The notes beneath the pieces are model-generated. The model saw only the letters and a list, made by a program, of their open reading frames with translations. It searched no databases and was not told where the DNA came from. Below, piece after piece: positions 35,152 through 44,230 of a stretch of DNA of 64,000 nucleotides. Source of the stretch: Longimicrobium sp. (GTDB lineage: Bacteria > Gemmatimonadota > Gemmatimonadetes > Longimicrobiales > Longimicrobiaceae). Within the stretch, counting starts at the first letter, position 1. Each line of letters begins with the position of its first letter. The stretch spans positions 59,722-123,721 of the forward strand of contig DASVQP010000130.1 of the NCBI GenBank assembly GCA_036389135.1, written 5' to 3'. A program made the position numbers and the translations under genes.

Positions 35152-35291
35152 GTGGGTCCTCCTTTATCCGAAGTGCTCGTTCGTTCTGCTTGACGGATCG
35201 CATGGAACTGTGCAGATTACCTGGAAGAACGTGTCGGGGCCGTCCCGCGGTTTTGCGCGACGCGGGCGCCAAAGAGCACTGCTCTAACATG

Positions 35292-35331
35292 GACCTGCCT
35301 CTTCGGGAAACCGAGGAGGCGGTCTTTTTTT
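35292..35331 (+). terminator. hairpin with T-run on plus strand
   Basis: GACCTGCCTCTTCGG, loop GAAA, CCGAGGAGGCGGTC, then TTTTTTT. It looks like a plus-strand terminator although no plus-strand gene is seen before it. It lies just beyond the stop of the minus-strand membrane protein gene. Confidence 0.5.
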
Positions 35332-35333
35332 GT

Positions 35334-36572
35334 CTAGTCCTGCTGGGCCACCAGCGGCGGGAGCGTGCCGTTGGCCGGTATGTTGGACAGCACGTCTTCC
35401 TTTGCGAGGCGCCTGATCTGGCCCGAGCCGCCGTTCGCGGCCGACGTCGTGATCGACTGGTTGGGCTTGACGGCAAGTTTCTTCGACTGCGCCACCTGCA
35501 GCATCTTGAGCCAGTTCCCCTTCTCCTGGAGCTTTTCCAGCTTCTCCAGCAGCTGCCCCTCCCCCGCTGGAACGGACAGCTTGAACCAGCCCAGCAGGAC
35601 CGTCCCTCCCTCCGCGGTGCGCCCCGCGACCGAACCCGTCAGGCGTTCGCCGCCCTTGATCGCCACGACCCGGGAATCGAGGCGTGAAGTTTCTTTCGCG
35701 AACAGGTTGCGAATCGGGTGATGGGCCTGCTTCAGGACCTTCTCCAGGGCCTGCGATTCCGAATCGTTCGCTTCGACGAGGTTTCGCCCGCCCCACCTGC
35801 GGATCCCGTGCGCTGCGCCCATGTACACGAGGGCGAGGCCGGGGCCCGACAGCGAGAGGCCGATGAAGCGCTGATTGCTGATGGCGTTTTCCGACCCTCC
35901 GGGAAACGCTTTCGACGCGATGCCCGCCAGGAGCACGGAGAGCACGACGCTCAGCGTCAGCATCGGCGTGGAATCCAGGTCGCTCGCCCAGCCCACGCCG
36001 CCGGCCCTCAGCAGGAGAAAGCAGAGAAGCCCCGGCACCAGCAGCGAAGCCAGGCGAAGCGACACGCCCGCGACGGTCTCGTTGCCCAGCAGCCCAATCT
36101 TCAGCTTCTTCTCGGCGACCACCCAGGCCCGCCCGGTTGCGGGACCGCCCCCCTGCGTCCAGAAGTAATCGACACTGATCGCCAGTCCAGCCTCTCCTTC
36201 CTCGATCTGATCCCCCGTCCACAGCGTCACCGTGGTGTCCACCAGGTTCAGGGCGGGAATCTTCCCGAGCGCCATCGTGATCTCGGACGGCGTCCGGTCG
36301 CCGGACCCGGTATGAAGGTCCACGAACCAGGGCGCGGTCACGCGCACCCTGGCGCTGTCCACGGGTGTCGCCGACGGGTTAGCCACCCAGACGTGCAGCC
36401 GCGTGGAGTCGCCGGCACTCAGCGACTCGCGGTCGAGCAGCACGTTCACCTTGAGATCGGGAGCCTTTGGATCGGCAGCCTGTCGACCGGGAGCCTGCCC
36501 CGAAGCGGCGACCGGCAGGGCATTGAGCACGACGGCGAGTAAGAGGGACGACCTGTACGTAGATACTTTCAT
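35334..36572 (-). CDS. exported membrane protein with Ig-like (CARDB-type) domain
   Basis: A 412-aa protein with signal peptide (MKVSTYRSSLLLAVVLNALP, cleavage near ASG-QAPG). Residues about 35-150 form a beta domain, VNVLLDRESLSAGDSTRLHV ... VWVANPSATPVDSARVRV, typical of CARDB/BatD-like extracellular repeats. Membrane helices follow (VSLRLASLLVPGLLCFLLL; MLTLSVVLSVLLAGIA; FIGLSLSGPGLALVYMG). The C-terminal 150 residues are cytoplasmic and charged with a short coiled coil (LLEKLEKLQEKGNWLKMLQV). Function unknown. Confidence 0.6.
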   Translation of the reverse strand: MKVSTYRSSLLLAVVLNALPVAASGQAPGRQAADPKAPDLKVNVLLDRESLSAGDSTRLHVWVANPSATPVDSARVRVTAPWFVDLHTGSGDRTPSEITMALGKIPALNLVDTTVTLWTGDQIEEGEAGLAISVDYFWTQGGGPATGRAWVVAEKKLKIGLLGNETVAGVSLRLASLLVPGLLCFLLLRAGGVGWASDLDSTPMLTLSVVLSVLLAGIASKAFPGGSENAISNQRFIGLSLSGPGLALVYMGAAHGIRRWGGRNLVEANDSESQALEKVLKQAHHPIRNLFAKETSRLDSRVVAIKGGERLTGSVAGRTAEGGTVLLGWFKLSVPAGEGQLLEKLEKLQEKGNWLKMLQVAQSKKLAVKPNQSITTSAANGGSGQIRRLAKEDVLSNIPANGTLPPLVAQQD

Positions 36573-37345
36573 GGAATTGCGCAGCTAAAGGAGACGGCAG
36601 GGGCGGTTGGCGGGACCAGCGTTTCCCCTGCGCAATATACCTGGCCGCCTGTCCGGATGCGACGGTTTTGCATTGCCCTTCGGCTCACATGAGCGAAGCG
36701 GGCCGCCCGGCCCGTGCCCGATCGCCCCGTGCGCGATCGACCCGCCCGAACCCCAGCGACGTCCACGGTACCTGCCCGTGCCGGACCTGCCGGCGCAGGT
36801 CGGGCGCTAGGCGGGTGTTTGGTCCAGTCGCCTGGCGAGCCCGGGAGAATCGTGTGGAAGATCGTGCCGTCGTAGACCAGATCGTCCGGCGACCAGCGGC
36901 ACTCCACGGCCGCTCGCGCGGTCGCGGCGGCGTCTGCGAGGGCGGCAGGGGCGAGCGCGGCGATCGCCCCGGCCACGCGGGCCGCGAAGGCGTCCCAGTC
37001 GGTGAGCAGCCAGCGGAAGATGCTGGAGGGATCCGGTGGACTCAGTTCGCGCGCGTGGGAGCCCCGGAGACGGGCGACCAGCTCCGGCAGGATGAAGTGG
37101 TGGAGGTACGCCTCGGGCAGCGTGTGGTCCGCGCGTAATGCCTCGGCGGCGCAATGCTGCGCGTACACCTCGGCGTGATCGCAGAGGGCCGCGTCGGGCA
37201 GGGTCGGGAGGAGCCGGTGGTACTCCCCGTTGGTCACGCCGTCGGCGTCGATACGGGCGCGGAGAACGCGGGGAGCAAGCTGCGGTCGGTATGGCGCGGC
37301 ACCGTAACCCCGGGGAAGTGGTTTGGCCGCGCCGGGAGAACCCAA
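36569..37345 (-). CDS. hypothetical protein, C-terminus possibly aberrant
   Basis: Up to 258 aa. The credible part (about residues 25-180) is helical: GVTNGEYHRLLPTLPDAALC, AEVYAQHCAAEALRADHTLP, FILPELVARLRG, SIFRWLLTDWDAFAARVAGA. After DWTKHPPS it turns P/A/R/G-rich and runs on to overlap the next gene's start by 4 nt, so the original stop may have been lost at a junction near 36830. The start is unsure; the shared motif is 181 nt upstream of this ATG. Confidence 0.4.
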   Translation of the reverse strand: MGSPGAAKPLPRGYGAAPYRPQLAPRVLRARIDADGVTNGEYHRLLPTLPDAALCDHAEVYAQHCAAEALRADHTLPEAYLHHFILPELVARLRGSHARELSPPDPSSIFRWLLTDWDAFAARVAGAIAALAPAALADAAATARAAVECRWSPDDLVYDGTIFHTILPGSPGDWTKHPPSARPAPAGPARAGTVDVAGVRAGRSRTGRSGTGRAARFAHVSRRAMQNRRIRTGGQVYCAGETLVPPTAPAVSFSCAIP

Positions 37346-37525
37346 TCCCGGGAGGACCGTGGGTTGCGCCGTCCCTCATCCCGGGGCAAGCGCCGGGCAG
37401 CGGGGTTAGAGACCCATGTGGCTGTCCCGGGCGCGGTGAAACGATCCCTCCGCCCCGAAACGGGGCCGGGATGCTGCACCGGGCGTTCGCCGTTCCCACC
37501 ACCGACGGACCTTGACGTCCCGGGC

Positions 37526-37542
37526 TTTTTCTACGTGGGTTC
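37526..37542 (-). promoter_or_regulatory. shared upstream motif, copy 7
   Basis: Gene-strand GAACCCACGTAGAAAAA, right after the terminator of the RiPP operon and 181 nt upstream of the next annotated start. Bases 37346-37700 hold only this motif and the terminator. Confidence 0.5.
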
Positions 37543-37555
37543 AACCGGCCTTCCC

Positions 37556-37596
37556 CAAACGAAAAGGCCCTCCGCCGGGAATCGGCGGAGGGCCTT
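37556..37596 (-). terminator. rho-independent terminator of the RiPP operon
   Basis: AAGGCCCTCCGCCG and CGGCGGAGGGCCTT form a perfect 14-bp stem with a 5-nt loop, followed on the minus strand by TTTTCGTTT. It lies about 105 bp after the SagB-type gene stop and closes the six-gene operon. Confidence 0.9.
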
Positions 37597-37700
37597 AGTC
37601 AGGGGGCGCCGGGGTCCTGCGCGGCTGGGCCGCTACTCCGACTACAGCGCGCGTGCGGAGATGAGAGGTCGGGCCCTGTTCGTGGTTCGGGGCTCGGTGG

Positions 37701-39131
37701 CTAGCGCTCCGCTTGCAGGATTTGCGGCGCGCACGCCCCGAGCAGACACTCGCCCACGGCGCCTTCGGTGAGGTACGGGAGTCCTGACACCTCCGCGAAC
37801 GCGTCTGCGTCGCCCGTCCCAAGCGCGCACGGCGCGAGGTCCATCGCGGTCGCTACCAGATAGAGCGTCTGCAGAAGCGCTCCGGCCTCCGTGAGAATCA
37901 GGGCGTAGGCCGTTCCCTCATACTTCCAGCTCGTTCGAGCGAAGCGCGCGGTGAGCGTCACCAGCAGCTGGGGCTGCAGCGCGCGGCCGGTTGCCGCGCC
38001 GGCCGCGTGGAGCATCTCCCGCAATTGATCGCTAGGTGCCGCGAGGCGCGTGAGCTCGTGCTCGAGGGGCTCGTAGTGATAAAGACCGGAAGCCAACCCG
38101 TCGCAGGTGCCCACCGTTAGATACAGCTCCAGCGGGTAGCACGCGCCCCCGCTGGGGTACGGCCTGCGGCTGGTGTCGAAAGCCGGGTCGGCGCGCGACG
38201 GCATGATGGACTTTACGCGTGCCGCCCGGAACAGGAGCTCGCCGATTTGCGCCGCGGTGATCAGTCCGTCATGCACGCGCACGGTTCGGCGCCGTTCCAG
38301 CGTGTCGGCGAAGCTGGGACCGCCGCCGTTCGCGGGCGTGCCCGGCCGATGCAGCGGGATGGGATCGCCGGGGTGCCGGGGCCGCGTGACGGGCGGCGGC
38401 TCGAGTGTGCCTGCGAACCGATACGTGCCTCCCCGCCGCCCTCGCCCGCGGCTGCGCGCGTGCAGCAGGAGGTCCGGGAGCTCCCACGTGGCCAGCTGCG
38501 GATCTTCCACGCCCGCCGGCACGGTAAAGCCGCATCGCCACAGCAGGTCCGCCAGCAGCGCGGCGGCGCCGCGGCTCACTCCGCACGCCGCCGCGAGCGC
38601 GTCGGCCGCCCACGTCTCGCCAAACGCGGACAGCAGTCCGCCCGCCACCCTTCCGTTCAGGAGCAGTCGGCAGTTGGCGAGCGGGGATTCCAGGATCGTC
38701 GCCCCCCCGTCGCGGTAGAAGAGGGCGAACCTGGACAGGACCGTCCCGGCCGGCGGGGGCAGCGGACCCGCGTGTCGCCACCCCTCACGGATGGGGATGG
38801 CGGTGGCCAGGACCGCCCCGTGGTCCTCGATCGCTTCCGCGAGAACCCCCCTCGCGCGCCACTGATCAAGCTGGAAGTACGCCGTAGGAAGTGCGAGGGG
38901 ATCGCCGGTGGCCTCGGCGGCGGCGGCCACCTCAGCCTCGGTGGCGCCGTGCCCAAGGCGTGATACGACCTCCCTGAGTACGGGAGACGGATCGGCCAGG
39001 TGCTCGGCACCGCCGCGGGCGTCCACCAGCGACAGGCGCCCGAGGGAATCCTCCTCGACCGTGATGCCGGGCCGAAAGCTCAGAAGCAGCGCGGCCTCGC
39101 CGCGGCCCGGACTCTGCGACCGCGTGTTCAC
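37701..39131 (-). CDS. SagB-type FMN-dependent azoline dehydrogenase
   Basis: A 476-aa protein from a GTG that overlaps the methyltransferase stop (GTGA). The C-terminal half is a nitroreductase-like SagB/ThcOx domain: RRPYPSGGACYPLELYLTVG, GLYHYEPLEHELTRLA, WKYEGTAYALILTEAGALLQ, TAMDLAPCALGTG. The N-terminal half has a winged-helix-like region (LREVVSRLGHGATEAEVAAA) seen in other fused SagB proteins. Such enzymes oxidise thiazolines or oxazolines to azoles with FMN. Last gene of the RiPP operon, followed by a strong terminator. Its presence argues that azoles, not only azolines, are made. Confidence 0.85.
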   Translation of the reverse strand: MNTRSQSPGRGEAALLLSFRPGITVEEDSLGRLSLVDARGGAEHLADPSPVLREVVSRLGHGATEAEVAAAAEATGDPLALPTAYFQLDQWRARGVLAEAIEDHGAVLATAIPIREGWRHAGPLPPPAGTVLSRFALFYRDGGATILESPLANCRLLLNGRVAGGLLSAFGETWAADALAAACGVSRGAAALLADLLWRCGFTVPAGVEDPQLATWELPDLLLHARSRGRGRRGGTYRFAGTLEPPPVTRPRHPGDPIPLHRPGTPANGGGPSFADTLERRRTVRVHDGLITAAQIGELLFRAARVKSIMPSRADPAFDTSRRPYPSGGACYPLELYLTVGTCDGLASGLYHYEPLEHELTRLAAPSDQLREMLHAAGAATGRALQPQLLVTLTARFARTSWKYEGTAYALILTEAGALLQTLYLVATAMDLAPCALGTGDADAFAEVSGLPYLTEGAVGECLLGACAPQILQAER

Positions 39132-41503
39132 GGCGCGACGGTCGTGCGTCGAATCGGGGGGATCAGGGCCGGGAACGGCGTGGCGTGCGCCGACGCCTCG
39201 ACGTGGCTCAGCATTCCGCGCAGGCGGCGGGCCATCCGCTGCCAGTCGGCGTCGGCCGCTTCACGCGGGTCGCGCCACGCTGCGCGGCCGAGAGCGACGA
39301 AGGGCAGCAGCGCGTCGGCCAGCCCGGTGAGGACCCCGTGCCGCGTGGCGAGCCGCAGGAGCTCCAGCCGTGAGGGAAAGACCATTGGCGCGCCGGCCCC
39401 TACGCCCAGCACGTTCACATACGCGGGCGGGCGAACGGCCCCGGCCCAGAGCCGGCCGAAGAACACCCGCGCAGACGGAGCGCCGGGAACCGTGGGCGCC
39501 AGCACGAACGCCAGGCTGGCCGCCGTCTCGTTGTGGCCCTCCCCCGCGCTCCACCAGAGGCGGTTTGCGGCGAACATCGGGAGCGCAACCGGGATTTCGT
39601 CGATCGTTGCGGCGAGGCCCGTCCCGTCGACGGCAACGACGACACGCGGCCCTGGGTACGTCGGCGAATCGTCGCCCTCGCCGGGCGGGCCGTCGTAGTA
39701 ATAGCACTGGTAGCTCCCCTCCCACACCTCGGGCGCGTCGACCGCGGCGGGCACGGACATCGCACTCGCCGTCGCCACGTTCAGCTTTCCGTACGCGTTG
39801 GGCGCGCTGGGCCGGTCGTCACCCCGCCAGTATCGTCCGCCAAAGTACGGCCCGATGTATCCGGTTTCCAAGGCATCCGGTTCGGCGCCTAGCGCTACGC
39901 CGAACTTCAACTCGCCCCATCCCGTCGCGTGTCCGTTACCGTCGCCGGTCTCTCCCCAGCGCAGCGTGCGCGTCTCCGGGTCGTAGCTCCAGTTGGGAAC
40001 ATTCCTCTCCACCGACGAACCGCCGGCATGCCACATCCGCACCGATACTTCGTCCGTCGCGGGATCGCGCTCGATGGTCAGCGTGCCCGCGGGACGGCTG
40101 TCGACGAGCATGGGGTATCGGCCTGCGAACAGCCCCAGGGAACTTCCGAGCTCTTGCAGCGTGCGCTCCAACGCAGCCATGGTGGTGTTGTGCCCGCGCG
40201 TCAGCAGCCACTGGTCAACGGCGGCCTCGCCGCCAGGCGATTCAAAACGGCGCTCCATCTCCGTCACCAGCTCCTCCAGTTCCGCCGGCCGCTCGGCAGA
40301 CGCATGGAGCAGCGCGACGGCGCCGAAGAGGTGAGTCTCCCGCGGGCCGGTGGCCGGGCCCGGATCGGCGGACGCCGGCTCCACGCGCGTGGCGTTGTGC
40401 AGGACGGATGCATAGCCAAGCAGCAGCGCTCCGCATTCTGCGGGCGAAAGGTCCGGATGCATCCGGACGAACGCGTGCGCGTTCAGGCGGAACGCCTCGG
40501 CGGCGCGCGGGTTCAGGGCCAGGTCCGACATCGCCCGCCAGAGCGCCCGCGACGATCGCTTCGTCGGCGTACGCGAAGGCGTGCGAGGATCGACGAGCGC
40601 GGCAACGGCCTCGCGCTCGAAGTCGCCGTACGCTGCCACCGCGCTGTGCGGCCCCGGCCGCGTCGTTCCCCGCAGCCTGCCGACCCCGAGCCGATCTGCC
40701 ATCTCGGGATCCGTTTCCGCGAGGTCCCTGGGCGGCAGGTACAGCGTCGACAGCGGCAGGACGAGCCGGTCTGCTTGGGGGCCGCGGTATTCGACAAGCC
40801 GGCGCCACTGGATCGCCGAGCGCGCTCCGGGAAAGCTGGTCGCCACGTAGAGCGCGGAGGGATGGTCCTCGCCGTACTCCTCGATCAAGCGGTCGAACAG
40901 CACCGCAGGCTTCGCGTTCTTAAACCGAAGAACCGAATAGCCCGGGTCGCCAACCGCGCCCACCTGCAGCACCAGCACATGGCTGCCGGTGAGCAGAGGC
41001 CGGTTGCGCAGCAGGAGATCGCTAGCCTCAACGATCTGGCACCCGGACTGCGAAGGATCGATGCGAAGCTCGGCGAACAGGAAGTCGGTGGACGAGATCC
41101 CCGGGAGCATCGCCGTGTCGTACCCTTCGAGCTCGGCCACGGCCAGCGCCCGCCGCGCCGGAAAGACGAAGAACCCCGGGTGGCCGTAGAACACCGCGAC
41201 GACGTACTTCCCTCTCCTCACCTCGCGGAGGATGACCTCGGCCATCTGGATGTAGGTGACCCGGCGGAGCTTGTCCTCGCCGTAGTACCGGTTGAGATCC
41301 ACCGCGCTGGCGTTCAGCTCCACGATGTGCCGCGCCGTGACCCCGTCAGCCACGTGGTAAAACACGCTGTCGGCGGCTTGAATGTGGGCGACCGCCTCGA
41401 GCGTGAAGTGGCCGATTGCCTTGATTCCCGAGCCGACGACGACCAGCCCGCCGCGGCGGAAGCCGTGGGGTGCCGGAGTTCGGCCGTTGAAGTTACCAGA
41501 CAT
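39128..41503 (-). CDS. borosin-type (OphMA-like) peptide backbone N-methyltransferase with long C-terminal extension
   Basis: A 791-aa protein; start MSGNFNGRTPA has AGGAG upstream. Residues 18-260 are a tetrapyrrole-methylase fold very like fungal OphMA: GLVVVGSGIKAIGHFTLEAV (SAM loop), NRYYGEDKLRRVTY (Tyr74, Arg80 and Tyr84 match the OphMA Tyr-Arg-Tyr catalytic set), VVAVFYGHPGFFVFP, and MLPGISSTDFLFAELRIDPS. A clasp-like helical domain follows (about 350-395: MSDLALNPRAAEAFRLNAHA, SPAECGALLLGYASV). Fungal enzymes then carry their own core peptide; here a 400-aa beta-rich, Trp/Gly-rich extension of unknown role follows (LFAGRYPMLV, GYIGPYFGGRYWRGDD, VWEGSYQCYYYDGPP). Expected reaction: SAM-dependent amide N-methylation of a ribosomal peptide. 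Confidence 0.85.
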   Translation of the reverse strand: MSGNFNGRTPAPHGFRRGGLVVVGSGIKAIGHFTLEAVAHIQAADSVFYHVADGVTARHIVELNASAVDLNRYYGEDKLRRVTYIQMAEVILREVRRGKYVVAVFYGHPGFFVFPARRALAVAELEGYDTAMLPGISSTDFLFAELRIDPSQSGCQIVEASDLLLRNRPLLTGSHVLVLQVGAVGDPGYSVLRFKNAKPAVLFDRLIEEYGEDHPSALYVATSFPGARSAIQWRRLVEYRGPQADRLVLPLSTLYLPPRDLAETDPEMADRLGVGRLRGTTRPGPHSAVAAYGDFEREAVAALVDPRTPSRTPTKRSSRALWRAMSDLALNPRAAEAFRLNAHAFVRMHPDLSPAECGALLLGYASVLHNATRVEPASADPGPATGPRETHLFGAVALLHASAERPAELEELVTEMERRFESPGGEAAVDQWLLTRGHNTTMAALERTLQELGSSLGLFAGRYPMLVDSRPAGTLTIERDPATDEVSVRMWHAGGSSVERNVPNWSYDPETRTLRWGETGDGNGHATGWGELKFGVALGAEPDALETGYIGPYFGGRYWRGDDRPSAPNAYGKLNVATASAMSVPAAVDAPEVWEGSYQCYYYDGPPGEGDDSPTYPGPRVVVAVDGTGLAATIDEIPVALPMFAANRLWWSAGEGHNETAASLAFVLAPTVPGAPSARVFFGRLWAGAVRPPAYVNVLGVGAGAPMVFPSRLELLRLATRHGVLTGLADALLPFVALGRAAWRDPREAADADWQRMARRLRGMLSHVEASAHATPFPALIPPIRRTTVAP

Positions 41504-43055
41504 GGGGATCTCCTGGGCGTACGGGCAGCGGAACGCAACAGTCGTACAGGTAGTGGAACGATGCCACGCTTTCAAAGCTCGTTCGTCCGCGAAAGCCGCG
41601 GTCCAGGAGCTCCCACTCGAACTCGTCGGGAGCCGCCGACCAGCGCCGCGCCGCCCATTCCTTCACCTCCTCGCCCGCGACTCCCGCGCCGCCCGCGCCT
41701 GACGACTCACGGGCCAGGGCGCGGTTGAACCGGAGAGTGTCGCGTACCCGCGCTCGATCTCCGGACATCGGCCGTGTCCGTTTCGCGGCCGCGACGAAGC
41801 GGGGCACCCATTGCACGTCGTACAGCGCGCGGACGGCCGCGACGGCGAGTGCGCGCGCCGGAGCGAGCGAGCTCCGCTCCGTGGGGCGGAGCCACAACTC
41901 CAGCTGTTCCGGAAAGGCGTCCGCCGTGGCGACCAGCCCGAGATGGAACAGGTAGGCGGCCACGGCGCGCTCCAAGTCTGCATCCGAGGCCACGTCCCCG
42001 ACATCTTGGCCGGCCACGCGGGCGGCCGCCGCCCCGGCTAATGCCTCATCCCGCAACTCCAACGCGAGCTCGGGCTCGCCTAGCTCGCGGGCAGCCAGCC
42101 ACGCTTCGTAGTCCGCCGGGACCAACAGCTGGTTCACGCGGCGGAAGTCCGCCAGCAGCGAATCCGCCGAGGGCGGCGCGATTCCGAGCTCTTCGCCGTA
42201 CCGCGCGGCCAGAAGCGTCAACGCCGTACGAACGTGCCACGCCGGATAGTCGGCGTCGAGCAGCCTACGCAACGCCAGCACGTCGCGGTCCGACACGAAC
42301 TCGTCCCGCTCTCCCTGGCCGCCCGATCCGCTGGCTTCGATCTCCAGAAGACGGAAATAGCTGGTATGCGTGTTCGGCTCGGCCCGTGGGCCGGCTGGGG
42401 TCCCCTCGGCGCGCGCCAGGTGCTCGATGAGCAGCAGGGCGTCGTCGTGCTTGAGGTCGTGCCGCGCCGAGGCCAGGAAGCTCCGCAGCGGCTGGAGCGC
42501 GGCGAGCGGGGTGCCTGACCGCACCGCGCGCTCGAAGACGGCCTGGTAGGTGCGCGAGCCGAACGGAAGCTCCACGGCGGCCGCAACCAGGGCGGCTGCC
42601 AGGGCACGGGAGATCACGTCGCGGTCTCGCGCGCGAGCCAGTGCGTGGCGCATGTTGACGAGGGGGACGGTGATCGGCCGGTACCCGCGCTCCTCGTCCA
42701 GGTGCAGCAGTGCCACCTCGTCGTCGCCCTCCAGCTCCGCCGACGCAAAGAGGCGGAACACCTCGCCAACTCCTTCCATCCCGAACGGGTGAAGCTCCGC
42801 CGCGCGCAGGGCTCCCATGCTCGCGGCGCCGAGAACACGCACGCCCCGGTCGATGAGATCGAGGATCTCCTTGTGACGTACGGCGCCACGTTCCCGGAAG
42901 AAACCGTCGATCAGCCCCACGACGTCGCCGGCGCGTGGTCGCAGGCGCACTAGGTCGCCCGCGGAAACGGGCGGTATGACGGTGCAGCCGGGGAGCACGG
43001 CGAGGATCTCGGCACGTGTGACCGTCGGGCCGGCGAAGACGTAGGAGGCGCTCAC
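41493..43055 (-). CDS. TfuA-like protein with long C-terminal extension
   Basis: A 520-aa protein from a GTG overlapping the YcaO stop (GTGA). The first 200 residues are TfuA-like: SYVFAGPTVTRAEILAVLPG, GDVVGLIDGFFRERGAVRHK, EILDLIDRGVRVLGAASMGA, LRAAELHPFGMEGVGEVFRL. TfuA partners a YcaO protein to make peptide thioamides, probably delivering or activating sulfide. The remaining 320 residues are helical and not recognised, longer than usual for the family. It sits directly after the stand-alone YcaO gene, the expected pair. Confidence 0.85.
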   Translation of the reverse strand: MSASYVFAGPTVTRAEILAVLPGCTVIPPVSAGDLVRLRPRAGDVVGLIDGFFRERGAVRHKEILDLIDRGVRVLGAASMGALRAAELHPFGMEGVGEVFRLFASAELEGDDEVALLHLDEERGYRPITVPLVNMRHALARARDRDVISRALAAALVAAAVELPFGSRTYQAVFERAVRSGTPLAALQPLRSFLASARHDLKHDDALLLIEHLARAEGTPAGPRAEPNTHTSYFRLLEIEASGSGGQGERDEFVSDRDVLALRRLLDADYPAWHVRTALTLLAARYGEELGIAPPSADSLLADFRRVNQLLVPADYEAWLAARELGEPELALELRDEALAGAAAARVAGQDVGDVASDADLERAVAAYLFHLGLVATADAFPEQLELWLRPTERSSLAPARALAVAAVRALYDVQWVPRFVAAAKRTRPMSGDRARVRDTLRFNRALARESSGAGGAGVAGEEVKEWAARRWSAAPDEFEWELLDRGFRGRTSFESVASFHYLYDCCVPLPVRPGDPHVW

Positions 43056-44230
43056 AGCCGCGACGCTCCATGGGTCAGCCCGTGCGTCAATCCCGGCGCC
43101 ACGGCGAAGTAGACCGGAATCTCCAGCTCGCCGCGCGTCAGGTCGACGGCCACGACGGGGAAACCCGTCTGGCGTTCGACCCTCGCCGCCAGGGTGCGCA
43201 CGTCGGCATCGAGGTCGTCCGTGGCGGTGGATGCACGGCCGCGGAACGGAACCCGGCCATTCGCGCCGGCTACGCCCGCGATCAGGCCGTCGGCGTCGGG
43301 TGACAGCCAGCTGTAGCGCGCCGGCAGGTCGTCGCGCGCGCCCGCGATCACCGTGAGGCGCGTCTGTGCGGCTTCGGTGAGGGCGCGGCTCAGCGCGATC
43401 CCACGATCGGGGTGGCATCCGAACCCCTGAAGGATCTTGGGAAGGTCGCGCGAGTAGATCGCGGCGAAGTACGCAGGCGTGCCCGTGGGTCCCGTGATGT
43501 CCCACGCCGCCACGTCGATCCCGCAACCTGCGAAGCGTTCGAGCACTTCGCGGCAGCCCTCGTCGTCGACCGAATCGAGATCCACCACGGCCTCGTCGAC
43601 GCCTCCCGAATTCCGCCACCGGGCGATGGCGTCGCGCTCCACCACCTCGCACAGCCCGTGAAGGACGGCCTCGGCCGGCACGTTGCCGCTCGCCAAGCCG
43701 TTGGAACTCGCCCGGAAGATGGGCGGGCGGAAACGGTTCCCGACAACGCGGTCGAGCAGAATGTAATCCCTGGGCACAAACGATGGATCGCCGGTCAGGA
43801 GGGCACGAGCCGGGATCCAGTCGATCAGCAGGTCGTCGTGAAAAAAGCTCCTGTGCCGGAGCATCAGGCGGCGTGGATCATAGGAAAGGCGCGGCACCAT
43901 CTCGCGCACGCGCGCCCGCACCACGGGGAGCTCGATCGTTTCGGCGTGCCAGAGCTCGAGGGACTCCATGACGGCGGAGACGCGCGCCAGCGCGGGCGTC
44001 AATCCCTTTCCCTGGCTGACCGTCAGGCTGCGCGCCCCTGGGCGCACCGCCTGGAAGACCGGAACGCCGGGCAGATCCAGGCCGGTGAGATCGGCAACGC
44101 GGGTGATTCCAAGCCGCGGGAACAGCGGACGCACGCGCTCCAGCGTCTCTTCCGGGGGGCAGACGCGATGCGTGCCCCTGCGATGGCGCTTCGCGGTCTC
44201 GCCCGCAGCGGTCGGCAGGGCGGTGCTCAA
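43052..44230 (-). CDS. YcaO protein (TfuA-associated, predicted thioamidation)
   Basis: A 392-aa stand-alone YcaO domain. ATP-binding segments: VSQGKGLTPALARVSAVMES (about 71-90) with LELWHAE following, and SSNGLASGNVPAEAVLHGLC then EVVERDAIARW (about 174-204). Further YcaO features: AYFAAIYSRD, GFGCHPDRGIALSRALTEAA and the C-terminal TGFPVVAVDLTRG. YcaO enzymes phosphorylate the peptide backbone; with TfuA they typically give thioamides. It starts at a TTG overlapping the TGA of the cyclodehydratase gene and itself overlaps tfuA. No PxPxP C-terminus. Confidence 0.85.
   Translation of the reverse strand: MSTALPTAAGETAKRHRRGTHRVCPPEETLERVRPLFPRLGITRVADLTGLDLPGVPVFQAVRPGARSLTVSQGKGLTPALARVSAVMESLELWHAETIELPVVRARVREMVPRLSYDPRRLMLRHRSFFHDDLLIDWIPARALLTGDPSFVPRDYILLDRVVGNRFRPPIFRASSNGLASGNVPAEAVLHGLCEVVERDAIARWRNSGGVDEAVVDLDSVDDEGCREVLERFAGCGIDVAAWDITGPTGTPAYFAAIYSRDLPKILQGFGCHPDRGIALSRALTEAAQTRLTVIAGARDDLPARYSWLSPDADGLIAGVAGANGRVPFRGRASTATDDLDADVRTLAARVERQTGFPVVAVDLTRGELEIPVYFAVAPGLTHGLTHGASRL

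Noticed and set aside
39370..41728. Large plus-strand frames opposite the methyltransferase gene
   Set aside because: Arg-rich shadows of a gene with clear family motifs on the minus strand.
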